Source: Burkholderia sp. WSM2230 (GTDB lineage: Bacteria; Pseudomonadota; Gammaproteobacteria; Burkholderiales; Burkholderiaceae). From it: 64,000 nucleotides of DNA. The notes beneath the pieces are model-generated. The model searched no databases, had not been told where the DNA came from, and saw nothing but the letters and a program-made list of their open reading frames with translations. A program made the position numbers and the translations under genes. The DNA lies in contig NZ_AXAJ01000012.1 in NCBI RefSeq assembly GCF_000472445.1, positions 1 to 64,000 on the forward strand, given 5' to 3'. Shown one piece after another: positions 8,333 through 16,836 of this stretch (positions are counted from its first letter, which is position 1; each line of letters begins with the position of its first letter).

Positions 8333-8815
8333 TCAATTGCAGCTGTGATGCATGTGCACGGAGCCCAGCACCGCCACCTCAGCCGGCGTGTGCTTCAGCG
8401 AGTCGTCGTTGACCTGGCCCGCGTCCGCAACGAATTCCTCGACGAGCGTCGACACCGGCGTATTGCGCAGACACAGCGACACGCGCTGCGTTTCGTTGGT
8501 CGGCAAGGACGTGCGCTGACCAAGGAACAGCACGCCGTACTGATAGCCGTGGATGATGCCGCGAATCGCGCCGACACATTGGCCCTGCGCGACGTTATCG
8601 CTCTTCTGCTTGCAGGTCTGCGCGAGCGAGTAGGCAGAGAAGCTCGGATCGACAGGCGGCGCGGACTGCGACAACGTGGGCGACAGCGGCTGCGCGGCGG
8701 GCGCCGGAGCGGGCGTGCCGCTCTGCGCATGGGCGAGCGGGGCGAAGCCGAAAGCGGCGGCCGCTGCAAGCCCGGCGATCGCGCGTGCCGCAAAGCTGGG
8801 GACGTTTGGATGCAT
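8333..8815 (-). CDS. Exported Rap1a/Tai-like immunity-family protein
   Basis: A 160-residue protein with a clear signal peptide (residues 1-31, ending APLAHAQ), a Pro/Ala linker and a cysteine-containing domain from residue 60. The spacing of LAQTCKQKSD, GQCVGAIRGIIHGYQYG, VSLCLRNTPVSTLVEEF and the terminal HHSC follows the Rap1a/Tai pattern, a fold known from immunity proteins against type VI amidase effectors and also common as orphan genes. No effector gene is adjacent, so an immunity role is not supported here; it stands alone between the aldo/keto reductase and the ABC transporter. Its Shine-Dalgarno lies in a 9-bp hairpin described separately. Confidence 0.7.
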   Translation of the reverse strand: MHPNVPSFAARAIAGLAAAAAFGFAPLAHAQSGTPAPAPAAQPLSPTLSQSAPPVDPSFSAYSLAQTCKQKSDNVAQGQCVGAIRGIIHGYQYGVLFLGQRTSLPTNETQRVSLCLRNTPVSTLVEEFVADAGQVNDDSLKHTPAEVAVLGSVHMHHSCN

Positions 8816-8825
8816 GTTGTGGTGC

Positions 8826-8856
8826 CCTCATATCGAACGTTGAATCTGATATGAGG
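8826..8856 (-). promoter_or_regulatory. Hairpin occluding the ribosome binding site of the Rap1a-like gene
   Basis: In the mRNA sense, CCTCATATC is followed after 13 nt by the perfect complement GATATGAGG, and the last bases of the second arm are the Shine-Dalgarno (GAGG) lying 10 nt before the ATG at 8815. If the transcript begins upstream of 8856 the site is base-paired, as in RNA thermometers or translational operators. If the promoter overlaps the first arm, it would instead be a protein-binding palindrome. Confidence 0.5.
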
Positions 8857-8911
8857 CAATTGCCGTGCTTTGGTTCCAGGCCCATGCGCGCGCCGTCCAC
8901 ATCTATCGCCA

Positions 8912-11062
8912 TCAGTCCGGTCCGGCGTTTTTCGCGGAGCCGGTTGGCGCGTCGCCGCGAATGTGATTCGACTCGCGCCGCGAGGCGGCTTGCAGCACGC
9001 GCAACTCGTCGACGGGAATATGACAGCGGATCAGATGCGTGGCGCCGTCGCCTGCTTCCGCAAACGGCGGGTCCTGCTGTTCACAGATCGCGCCCAGCTT
9101 GCGTGGGCAGCGCGTATGAAACACGCAACCGGACGGCGGCGACGCGGCGCTCGGCAAATCGCCGGAAAGGTGAATGCGGGTTTTACCGGTCTCGCCGCCA
9201 AGCGTGGGTACCGAGGACAGCAGCGCTTCCGTATAAGGATGCTGCGGCCCGTCGAACACCGCAGCAGCGGGCCCGATCTCGAGCAGTCTGCCCAGGTACA
9301 GCACGGCGATGCGGTCGGACAGATAACGCACGACGTGCAGATCGTGCGAAATGAACACATAGCTCACGCCGCGCTCGCGTTGCAGATCGGCAAGCAGATT
9401 GAGAATCGCAGCCTGCACCGAGACATCGAGCGCGGAAGTCGGTTCGTCGCACACAACCACGCGCGGCTCGCCGGCGAATGCGCGGGCAATGGCCACGCGC
9501 TGCTTGAGTCCGCCGGAAAGCTGGCGTGTGCGCGAGCCGAGATAGCGCTCCGGCAAACGCACCGCGGCGGTGAGGCTGGCAAGCCGCTCGTCGATGGCGG
9601 CGCCGCGCAGCGCGCCCAGACGCGACAACGCGCGGCCGATCAGCCGCTTCACCGAATGCGCGCGGTTCAACGCCGAGTCTGGATTCTGAAAGACGATCTG
9701 CAGCGACTTGACCTGCTCGTCGTTGCGTCGCGTGACGCGCGCGGCGAGCGGCGCACCGTCCAGTTCGAGCACGCTGCCGGCGTCGGGCGTGAGAAGACCG
9801 AGCATCAGCTTCGCGAGCGTCGTCTTGCCGCTGCCCGATTCGCCGACAAGCCCGAGCGTCTCGCCGGCTGCGAGGTCGAGCGACACGTTGTCCACCGCGC
9901 GCAGCGTCGTGCCCGATACATGGAACGTCTTCGACAGATTCTCAGCGCGCAGCACGAGCGCGCGCGGTGTGCTGCCGCTCATCACGTGATCGTGCACGGG
10001 CAGGCTCGCGCTCGAGCGCGGCAACTCGATGGCGCGCTCGTGATAGTGGCAGCGCGACATCTGATCGCCGTGCGCCGCGCTCACGCGATAGGGCGGCGGT
10101 GCTTCGCGGCGGCAGCGCTCGTCGGCGAGACGGCAGCGTTCCACATAGATGCAGCCTTGCGTTACCGAGCCCGGCGCGGGCAGGCCGCCGGCAATCGTAT
10201 CGAGCCGCTCGCTGTCCTTGCTGCGGCCTTCTGTGGGCAGGCAGCGCAACAGCCCCACCGTGTACGGATGACGCGGGCGCGTGAAGACGTCTTCGGTCGC
10301 GCCTTCCTCGACGAGCTTGCCTGCGTACAGCACGCCGACGCGTTCGCACATGCGCCTGATTACCGCGAGGTTGTGGCTGATGAACAGCACCGCGGTGCCG
10401 AGCTCCGCGCGCAGTTGCGCGACGAGGTCGAGCACTTCCGCTTCGACGGTGGCGTCGAGCCCGGTGGTGGGTTCGTCGAGAATCAGCAGCGCGGGGTTCG
10501 ACGCGAGCGCCATGGCGATCACCACGCGCTGCTGCATGCCGCCCGACAATTGATGAGGATAACTGTGCATCACCCGTTCCGGCGACGCAATGCGCACGCG
10601 TTGCAGCATCTCGAGCGAGCGCTGCAATGCTTCGTCGGGAGCGACGCCTGCGGCTTCGAATGCTTCGGACACTTGCCGTGCAATCGTCAGCGATGGATTC
10701 AGCGCGCGGCCCGGGTCCTGATAGACCATCGAAATCGTATTGGCGCGCAGCATGCGCAAAGCGTCGGCATCGAGCTTGTTCACCTCCGCGCCGGCGATCA
10801 CGATCTTGCCCGCCTTCACCTTGCCGTTGCGCGGCAGATAGCGCAGCGCCGCCATCGCCACCGTCGACTTGCCGCAACCCGATTCGCCGACGAGGCCATA
10901 GGCTTCGCCGCGCCGCACGCGAAACGACACGTCTTGCAGCACCTCGCGATCGCGTCCGCGCATCCGGTATGTGACCGTCAGGCCGACGACGGTCAGCGCA
11001 TCGGTGCGGTCGCTCTTCGACACGTCGAAGGCGGGGAACGAGGAGGGCGGCGGTCCGTTCAT
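8912..11062 (-). CDS. Peptide/nickel-type ABC transporter, fused double ATPase subunit
   Basis: A 716-residue protein combining the DppD- and DppF-like ATPases in one chain; it energises the importer at the cytoplasmic face of the inner membrane. The first half has Walker A GESGCGKST, signature LSGGMQQRV and Walker B LLILDEPTTGLD. The second half has GESGSGKTT, LSGGLKQRV and VVVCDEPTSALD. Each half ends with an oligopeptide-transporter C-terminal domain carrying cysteines (CIYVERCRLADERC; CVFHTRCPRKLGAIC) that may hold an iron-sulfur cluster, as reported for this family. The start MNGPPPSS overlaps the upstream permease stop by ATGA, so translation is coupled. It is the last gene of the operon. 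Confidence 0.9.
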   Translation of the reverse strand: MNGPPPSSFPAFDVSKSDRTDALTVVGLTVTYRMRGRDREVLQDVSFRVRRGEAYGLVGESGCGKSTVAMAALRYLPRNGKVKAGKIVIAGAEVNKLDADALRMLRANTISMVYQDPGRALNPSLTIARQVSEAFEAAGVAPDEALQRSLEMLQRVRIASPERVMHSYPHQLSGGMQQRVVIAMALASNPALLILDEPTTGLDATVEAEVLDLVAQLRAELGTAVLFISHNLAVIRRMCERVGVLYAGKLVEEGATEDVFTRPRHPYTVGLLRCLPTEGRSKDSERLDTIAGGLPAPGSVTQGCIYVERCRLADERCRREAPPPYRVSAAHGDQMSRCHYHERAIELPRSSASLPVHDHVMSGSTPRALVLRAENLSKTFHVSGTTLRAVDNVSLDLAAGETLGLVGESGSGKTTLAKLMLGLLTPDAGSVLELDGAPLAARVTRRNDEQVKSLQIVFQNPDSALNRAHSVKRLIGRALSRLGALRGAAIDERLASLTAAVRLPERYLGSRTRQLSGGLKQRVAIARAFAGEPRVVVCDEPTSALDVSVQAAILNLLADLQRERGVSYVFISHDLHVVRYLSDRIAVLYLGRLLEIGPAAAVFDGPQHPYTEALLSSVPTLGGETGKTRIHLSGDLPSAASPPSGCVFHTRCPRKLGAICEQQDPPFAEAGDGATHLIRCHIPVDELRVLQAASRRESNHIRGDAPTGSAKNAGPD

Positions 11063-11928
11063 CGGTCGAGCACGCCTTGTACGCCGTCGGCGATCAGATT
11101 CACGCCCACCACCAGCGTGGCGATTGCGCCGGCCGCGAACACCACGGTCCACCATGCGCCGCCCGCCATCAGCGTGTACGACTCGGAAAGCGCGAGGCCC
11201 CAGTCGGCGGAAGGAGGCTGAATGCCGAAGCCTAGAAACGAGAGCGTGGCGACCGCGAAGATCGCATAGCCGAGCCGCACGGTGGCCTCGACGATGATGG
11301 GCGGCAGCACGTTCGGCAGTATTTCCGCGAACATGATGTAGGGCGCGCGCTCGCCGCGCAGTTGCGCGGCGGCCACATAGTCCAGATGACGCTCGGCGAA
11401 TACCGCGGCGCGCACGGTGCGCGCCGTGATCGGCGTGAAGGTGATGCCGATCACGAATATCACGGTGAAGTTCGACGCGCCTACCGCCGCCAGCGCGAGC
11501 AGCGCGACGATTACGAGCGGCAGTGCAAGAACCGCGTCGATCGCGCGCCCCACCACGTTGTCGACCCAACCGTCGAAGTAGCCGACCACGAGCCCGAGCG
11601 CCGTCCCTGCTGCAGTGCCGAGCAGGGTGGCCAGTGGCGCAATCGTCAGAATGTCGCGCGCGCCGACGATCACGCGCGAGAACACGTCGCGGCCCAATTG
11701 ATCGGTGCCGAACCAGTGCCCGCGATCCGGCGGCATCAACGAATTGAGCGGGTCCGATGCATAGGGATCGACCGGCACGAACCAGGGGCCGGCTATCGCG
11801 CACACGACCCACCACGCGACGATGAGCACGCCTACCACGAAGGTCGGCGAGCGCAGCAGCACGCGCAACTGGTCGAAGCGCGGCTCGCCGGCGGCGCGCG
11901 GCGCGGCCGGTGGAACGATCGTGCTCAT
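11059..11928 (-). CDS. Peptide/nickel-type ABC transporter permease (DppC-like)
   Basis: A 289-residue inner-membrane permease with about six hydrophobic helices. The N-terminal segment FVVGVLIVAWWVVCAIAGP and the following periplasmic stretch ending GTDQLGRDVFSRVIVGARD are diagnostic for DppC/OppC-type subunits, and the cytoplasmic EAA loop is seen as RGERAPYIMFAEILPNVLPPI. It overlaps the DppB-like permease before it and the ATPase after it by four bases each, so the three are one translationally coupled operon. Confidence 0.9.
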   Translation of the reverse strand: MSTIVPPAAPRAAGEPRFDQLRVLLRSPTFVVGVLIVAWWVVCAIAGPWFVPVDPYASDPLNSLMPPDRGHWFGTDQLGRDVFSRVIVGARDILTIAPLATLLGTAAGTALGLVVGYFDGWVDNVVGRAIDAVLALPLVIVALLALAAVGASNFTVIFVIGITFTPITARTVRAAVFAERHLDYVAAAQLRGERAPYIMFAEILPNVLPPIIVEATVRLGYAIFAVATLSFLGFGIQPPSADWGLALSESYTLMAGGAWWTVVFAAGAIATLVVGVNLIADGVQGVLDR

Positions 11929-12932
11929 TCGGCGCTCCTCACGCGCAGGCGCGGATTAAGCAGCACGTGCAACGCATCCGCGAACAGGTTGGCGACGGTG
12001 TACACGACACCGATAGTCAGCACGCCGGCTTCGAGCATGGGAAAGTCCTTGGCTTTCGCGGCGTTGTAGATCAAGGAGCCGATGCCCGGATAGCGGAACA
12101 GCGTTTCCACCACCACGAGGCCGCCAATCATGTAGCCGAGCTGAGTCGCCGCCACGGTGATGGTCGGCAGGAGCGCATTGCGCAGCACGTGCCGCCAGAT
12201 CACGACGTGGCGCGGCAGGCCCTTGAGAATTGCGGTGCGCGTGTAGTCGGCGTCGAGCGCTTCGACGGTGCCGGCGCGCGCCATTCGCGCGATGTAGCCG
12301 AAGAATACGAGTACGAGCGGCAGCACCGGCAGGATCAGGTAGCGCAATTGTTCGAGCGCGCCGGCGCCGGGCGGATACGAGGCCTCGATAGGCAGCCAGC
12401 GCAGCCACACGCCGAAGACGAGAATCAGCACGATCGACGAGACGAATTCCGGCACCACGGTGGCCGACAATCCCGCGATGCTGATCGTGCGATCGAGCCA
12501 GCGTCCCGCATGCATGGCGGACCACACGCCGCCCGCGATGCCGAGCGGCACGACCACGATGAACGCGAGGAAGCCGAGCTTCGCGGAATGCGCGAGCGCG
12601 TCGGCGATGAACGGTCCCACCGGTTCGCGATACGCGTACGAAAGCCCCATGTCGCCGCGCACGAAATGCGCGATCCACTCGGCGTATTGCGTCATCAGCG
12701 GACGGTCGGCGCCGAGCTGATGATTGAGCGCGGCGACCGCGCGCGCGTCGGCGAGCGGCCCGAGCACCGCGCGGCCGATGTCGCCGGGCAGCAGTTGCCC
12801 GCCCGCGAATACGATCACCGACAACAGCCACAGCGTGATCAGCGACAACCCGGCGCGCGTCGCAAGAAAGCGTGCAACGCGGCCGGCGTTGCCATTCGGC
12901 GCGGAAGCGGAAGAGTTCACAGTGCTCGACAT
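11925..12932 (-). CDS. Peptide/nickel-type ABC transporter permease (DppB-like)
   Basis: A 335-residue inner-membrane permease. It begins with the DppB-type first helix (RFLATRAGLSLITLWLLSVIVFAGGQLLPGD) and has the long periplasmic segment, then six further helices; the EAA loop is KGLPRHVVIWRHVLRNALLPTI. The ATG at 12932 (MSSTVNSS) is preferred over an in-frame TTG seven codons upstream. It follows the binding-protein gene by about 43 bp and overlaps the DppC-like gene by four bases. Confidence 0.88.
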   Translation of the reverse strand: MSSTVNSSASAPNGNAGRVARFLATRAGLSLITLWLLSVIVFAGGQLLPGDIGRAVLGPLADARAVAALNHQLGADRPLMTQYAEWIAHFVRGDMGLSYAYREPVGPFIADALAHSAKLGFLAFIVVVPLGIAGGVWSAMHAGRWLDRTISIAGLSATVVPEFVSSIVLILVFGVWLRWLPIEASYPPGAGALEQLRYLILPVLPLVLVFFGYIARMARAGTVEALDADYTRTAILKGLPRHVVIWRHVLRNALLPTITVAATQLGYMIGGLVVVETLFRYPGIGSLIYNAAKAKDFPMLEAGVLTIGVVYTVANLFADALHVLLNPRLRVRSAE

Positions 12933-12975
12933 GATGAACGCCTGGCCGGTCAAACGCGGCGCGTGCGCGAAACGC

Positions 12976-14649
12976 TCACGCGCTCAGCACCGCGCGGTCG
13001 AAATAAAGCTGCGCGAGCGCTGTGAAGCGCACGCCGTTCACGCCCTTGCGCATGGCGATCAGTTGGTCGTAGAAGAACGGAATGATGAGCGGTGTTTCGT
13101 CGAGCAACAGTGTCTGGATCTGGCCGGAGATTTTCTTCTGCGATGCCAGGTCGACGGCCGCAACGAACTGTGCGACCAGTTGATCGTATTGCGGATTCCT
13201 GAAGTGCGCCGCGTTCCATGTGCCGTTGCTCGTGAGCGGCGCATTCAGGAACACGTTCGGCACGCCGCGATGACCGTAGTCGGTAATGCCGAGCGGCGAG
13301 TCGAGCCAGTCCGACTTGCCCGGCGTGCCGGCGCCGTAATACAGCGACTGGCTCTCGACCTTCAGGTTGATGCGCACGCCGATTGCCTTCGCCGCGTTCT
13401 GCACGACGACCGCGAGGTCCGGAATCTCCATGTACTTTTCGGTGGTCAGCGTGACGTCGAAGCCGTTTGGCACACCCGCTTGCGCGAGCAACTGCTTCGC
13501 CTTCGCGATGTCGACCTTGCGCTGCGGCACACCCGCGTCCGATGAAGGAAACACCGGCGCAAACGGACTGTCGTTGCCAAGCTGCGCGCGGCCCTTGAAG
13601 AGCCCGCGCACCAGCACCTCGCGATCGAGCGACAAGGCCAGCGCCTGGCGCACGCGCTTGTCCTTGAAGAGCGGATTGTCGTTGCGCATATGAATCTGCC
13701 GATGCGCGCTCGACTTGACGCCGACTGCCTTGTAATCCGGATTGTTCAGAATCGCGGCGCCGCCCTGCACGGTGAAGGTGCCCATGACGTCAGCCCGATG
13801 GCCTTGCAGCGCGAGCAATTGTGCCTGCTGGTCCGCATAGAACGAAAACTGTACGCGTTCCGGTAACGCTTTTTCGCCCCAGTAATCGGGGTTCCGCACG
13901 AACGATGCGCCCACCTTCGGCTGATACTTCTCGAACCTGAACGGCCCCGTGCCGATGAAGGTTTTTTCATAACCGCCCGCGTAGTTCGCGGGCAGAATCA
14001 CGGCGTTGTAATTGTCCGAGGAAACGTAGTACGGGAAGTTGCCGTTCGGCGCATCGAGATGGAAAGCGACGGTGTGCTCGTCGACTACCTTCGCGCCGCC
14101 TTTGGAGAGCACGCCCTTCAGTACCGAAAGCGCCGCCGAGCCGCTTGCCGGATCGGCGAGGCGATCGAATGTGGCCACCACGTCTTTGGCCGTGAACGGC
14201 TGGCCGTCGTGGAACTTGACGTTCTCGCGCAGCTTGAAAGTCCACACGTCGCCCTTGTCGTTCGGCTTCCACGACAAGGCGAGCGCCGGCTTCAGCATCA
14301 GTTTCTCGCCGTCGTCGTCGATCAGGAATTCGCCGGTCTGGTTGAGAAGCGCGAGGCTCGCGGCATCTGTCACAGTGAGCGGGTCGACCGCGCCCGCCGG
14401 CGTGAGATGGGCCACACGAATCGTCTGATTCGAAGGCGTACCCGGTTTCGCGCTGCCTTGTGCCGACGCGCGCGGCGCGTTCAGCACGCCGCCGCCCACC
14501 AGCGATAAACCGATCACACTCGCATGGCGCAGCAGTTCGCGCCGTGTGATGCGGCCGGCGAGAAATTCGTCGATGGCGTGATTGCCATAGGCGTCAGCGT
14601 CGCGACGGGCGAGTTCGAGAGCGGGGAATCGGTCAGCGGGAGTCTTCAT
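12976..14649 (-). CDS. ABC transporter substrate-binding protein, family 5, Tat-type signal
   Basis: A 557-residue periplasmic solute-binding protein of the DppA/OppA/NikA family. After about 30 residues comes a twin-arginine-like export signal (GRITRRELLRHASVIGLSLVGG, cleavage near PRASAQ). The mature part has typical family 5 motifs: LRENVKFHDGQPFTAKDVVATFDRL and ALSLDREVLVRGLF. The start MKTPADRF was chosen because longer versions only add an unlikely Arg/Ala-rich stretch. It is the first gene of the operon with two permeases and the fused ATPase. The ligand could be a peptide, an opine or a metal complex; the NiCoT permease gene next door hints at nickel, but that link is only by neighbourhood. 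Confidence 0.88.
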   Translation of the reverse strand: MKTPADRFPALELARRDADAYGNHAIDEFLAGRITRRELLRHASVIGLSLVGGGVLNAPRASAQGSAKPGTPSNQTIRVAHLTPAGAVDPLTVTDAASLALLNQTGEFLIDDDGEKLMLKPALALSWKPNDKGDVWTFKLRENVKFHDGQPFTAKDVVATFDRLADPASGSAALSVLKGVLSKGGAKVVDEHTVAFHLDAPNGNFPYYVSSDNYNAVILPANYAGGYEKTFIGTGPFRFEKYQPKVGASFVRNPDYWGEKALPERVQFSFYADQQAQLLALQGHRADVMGTFTVQGGAAILNNPDYKAVGVKSSAHRQIHMRNDNPLFKDKRVRQALALSLDREVLVRGLFKGRAQLGNDSPFAPVFPSSDAGVPQRKVDIAKAKQLLAQAGVPNGFDVTLTTEKYMEIPDLAVVVQNAAKAIGVRINLKVESQSLYYGAGTPGKSDWLDSPLGITDYGHRGVPNVFLNAPLTSNGTWNAAHFRNPQYDQLVAQFVAAVDLASQKKISGQIQTLLLDETPLIIPFFYDQLIAMRKGVNGVRFTALAQLYFDRAVLSA

Positions 14650-15043
14650 CGTGGGAATATCCAGTCCGTTCGGTTGCCGGTTCTGATACGCCGCGCCGGA
14701 TGCGCGGCAGGCTGCTGCGCGGCGGGCGCAATTTCGGCGATGCAAGGCTGTTTCAGTTTAAGCGATTGCTCATGGATTGGAGCGCTTGCGGCGGCGTGAG
14801 GTCCGCGATCGGCGGATAAAAAGGGCCGGTGTGTGTCGTCGTCACAACGGTTGGGGCGGCCTGACACGACATCGCGCAGAAGCTGTACGGTGCGTTGCGC
14901 GCGACACGATCGTAGTGACGGTCTGCTTGTCGGCGCTATAGCGAATGAATCGCCGCAAAGGAATCGCCGCAAACCAGGCGCAACGCAAGCCGTGGCAAGC
15001 TTGACCGTTCGAGCATCGTTGTCCGGTCGAATGGCGGTTGCAT
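14650..15043. other. Intergenic region with a 13-bp direct repeat
   Basis: This 394-bp spacer separates the ABC importer operon from the NiCoT gene, both on the minus strand, so it should hold the promoter of the importer. The only structure seen is GAATCGCCGCAAA repeated twice with one base between copies (14947-14973). No convincing ORF, terminator or RNA gene was found. Confidence 0.6.
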
Positions 15044-16072
15044 TTACCGCATCGCGACGGCCGGCCGCCGCCAGCGATGAAATAGCACCGAGCCGATCCA
15101 GCATGCGATGAACGCAGCGACGATCCCGTAGCCAAGCACACCGAACTGCTCGTTGATGCGCGTCACCACGTCCCATATGCCGCCAATCAGTCCGAGCTTG
15201 TCGGACAGCAGCCCCAACGCTTCCACTGTGCCGATCACGATCGCCACGACCGCCGAAACGAACGTGATACTCGCGTTGTAGTAGAGCTTGCGTTTCGGGT
15301 CGTCCATCGCCCAGCCGTAGGCGTGGACCATCAGTACGTTATCCGTCGAATCGACGAGCGTCATGCCCGCGGTGAAGAGCGCGGGAAACACGAGGATCGA
15401 ATACAGCGGCAGGCCCTTGCCGGCTTCAGACGCAGCAAGCGCAAGCAAGCCGATTTCGGTGGCCGTGTCGAAGCCGAGGCCGAACAGCACGCCGACAGGG
15501 TACATATGCCAGCTTCGGGTCACGAGCCGGAACAGCGGCCGCAGCGCGCGCGCCAGAAGCCCGCCGGGAGCAGACGTCCGCACAATATCGAGCGCGGCGA
15601 CAGCCGGTTCGCCGTCCCGTTGGACATGACGATAGCGGCGCCATACGTCGCGCAGAATCACGAGATTCACAGCTGCGAGCACCAGCAGGAACGTCGCCGA
15701 AACGAGTGTGCCGAGTGTGCCGCCCACCGCCTTGAAAGTCTCGAAGCGGCCGTGCAGCGAATGCGCGCTCCAGGCTATGCCGAGGGTGGCGAGAATCACA
15801 ATCGTCGAATGACCCAGCGAAAACGCGAGACCCACGCCGAGCGGGTGCTTGCCGGTCTGCATCAGCTTGCGCGTGACGGCGTCGATGGCGGCGATATGGT
15901 CAGCGTCGACGGCATGACGCAGACCGAAACCATACGCGAGCAGCGCGGTGCCGAGCAGCAGCGGATAGTGGCGAAACGCTATCAGCGCCCATGCCCAGGC
16001 GGCGACATTGGCTGCGATCAGAACCGCGTACAGCGTGAGTAGACGAGGGCGCAGAGAGGCAGTCGGCGTCAT
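15044..16072 (-). CDS. NiCoT-family nickel/cobalt permease
   Basis: A 342-residue inner-membrane transporter of the HoxN/NixA/HupN family, importing Ni2+ and/or Co2+ with high affinity. The diagnostic helix II signature RHAVDADHIAAID is at residues 52-64, and further signatures are LGHSTIV, LGFDTATEIGLLA and PALFTAGMTLVDSTDNVLM. Length and about eight helices match the family. It follows the cupin gene by 24 bp and is probably co-transcribed with it. No urease or hydrogenase gene lies in the window, so the enzyme that uses the metal is not known. Confidence 0.92.
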   Translation of the reverse strand: MTPTASLRPRLLTLYAVLIAANVAAWAWALIAFRHYPLLLGTALLAYGFGLRHAVDADHIAAIDAVTRKLMQTGKHPLGVGLAFSLGHSTIVILATLGIAWSAHSLHGRFETFKAVGGTLGTLVSATFLLVLAAVNLVILRDVWRRYRHVQRDGEPAVAALDIVRTSAPGGLLARALRPLFRLVTRSWHMYPVGVLFGLGFDTATEIGLLALAASEAGKGLPLYSILVFPALFTAGMTLVDSTDNVLMVHAYGWAMDDPKRKLYYNASITFVSAVVAIVIGTVEALGLLSDKLGLIGGIWDVVTRINEQFGVLGYGIVAAFIACWIGSVLFHRWRRPAVAMR

Positions 16073-16096
16073 GAGTCGCTTGGTCGTGAACGAGGG

Positions 16097-16615
16097 TTAG
16101 TGATCGTGCGGATGTTTGTGAATCGGGTCGACCCAGTACACCGTTTCCGGTTGCTCGACGGCGTCGATATTCAGATTGACCACCACCGCCTCGTTGTCGC
16201 TGCGTACGAGCACGCACTCGAGCGGTTCGTCGGTGCTCGCGTTGATCTCCTGATGCGGCACATACGGCGGCACGAAGATGAAGTCGCCGGGACCTGCTTC
16301 GGCGGTGAACTCGAGATGCTCGCCCCAGCGCATGCGGGCCTGGCCGCGCACCACGTAGATCACGCTTTCGAGCGCGCCGTGATGATGTGCGCCCGTCTTT
16401 GCATTCGGATGGATCGTCACCGTGCCGGCCCAGATTTTCTGCGCGCCGACCCGCGCAGCATTGATCGCGGCGGCGCGGTTCATGCCTGGAGTCTGCGGCG
16501 TGTTGGTGTCGAGCTGATCGCCTCTGATTACCTTGACGCCGTGCTCGCGCCAATCGACAGGCGCCTCCTTGTTCCTCTCGTCGTTGTAATGCGGATGTTC
16601 GTGATCCTGGCTCAT
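16097..16615 (-). CDS. Cupin-domain protein upstream of the nickel permease
   Basis: A 172-residue single-domain cupin. It begins with a His-rich head (MSQDHEHPHYNDERNK) and carries the cupin motif 1 as HPNAKTGAHHHGALESVIYVVRG, with HHH and E as likely metal ligands, and motif 2 as PGDFIFVPPYVPHQEIN, with the fourth His. The C-terminus ends in HKHPHDH. The ATG used has GAGGAG upstream; a 40-codon extension is unlikely. It is the first gene of a two-gene unit with the NiCoT permease, so the metal bound may be nickel; a sensor, chaperone or enzyme role cannot be told from sequence. Confidence 0.85.
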   Translation of the reverse strand: MSQDHEHPHYNDERNKEAPVDWREHGVKVIRGDQLDTNTPQTPGMNRAAAINAARVGAQKIWAGTVTIHPNAKTGAHHHGALESVIYVVRGQARMRWGEHLEFTAEAGPGDFIFVPPYVPHQEINASTDEPLECVLVRSDNEAVVVNLNIDAVEQPETVYWVDPIHKHPHDH

Positions 16616-16733
16616 CGCATGTCTCCTCGTGGGCTGCAAGGCGTGGCGAAGTTCGCGGCGCCGTCCCGCATTTTTACACGGTAAAAAAATGCGCGTGGGG
16701 CGTGGACGGCGCGGGCGCGGTCCTCGTGTCGGC

Positions 16734-16764
16734 AAAAAAAAGCCTGTCCGTGAGGGACAGGCTT
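16734..16764 (-). terminator. Intrinsic terminator of fusA
   Basis: Stem AAGCCTGTCC/GGACAGGCTT (10 bp) with a 5-nt loop, followed on the minus strand by eight T residues. It lies 73 bp beyond the fusA stop codon. Confidence 0.93.
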
Positions 16765-16836
16765 CGTGTATTCCAGTCAGCGCGTGTCAGTCGGACCGCC
16801 GACTGCCGCAGCCCGGCTGTCCGCTGCCCGCAGGGC

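Noticed and set aside
8333..8815. Type VI effector-immunity pair
   Set aside because: The protein resembles Rap1a/Tai immunity proteins, but no effector or type VI gene is adjacent, so a pair is not supported.
8870..11221. 783-codon plus-strand ORF opposite the ABC ATPase
   Set aside because: Composition typical of a shadow frame; the minus strand codes for an intact double ATPase with all motifs.
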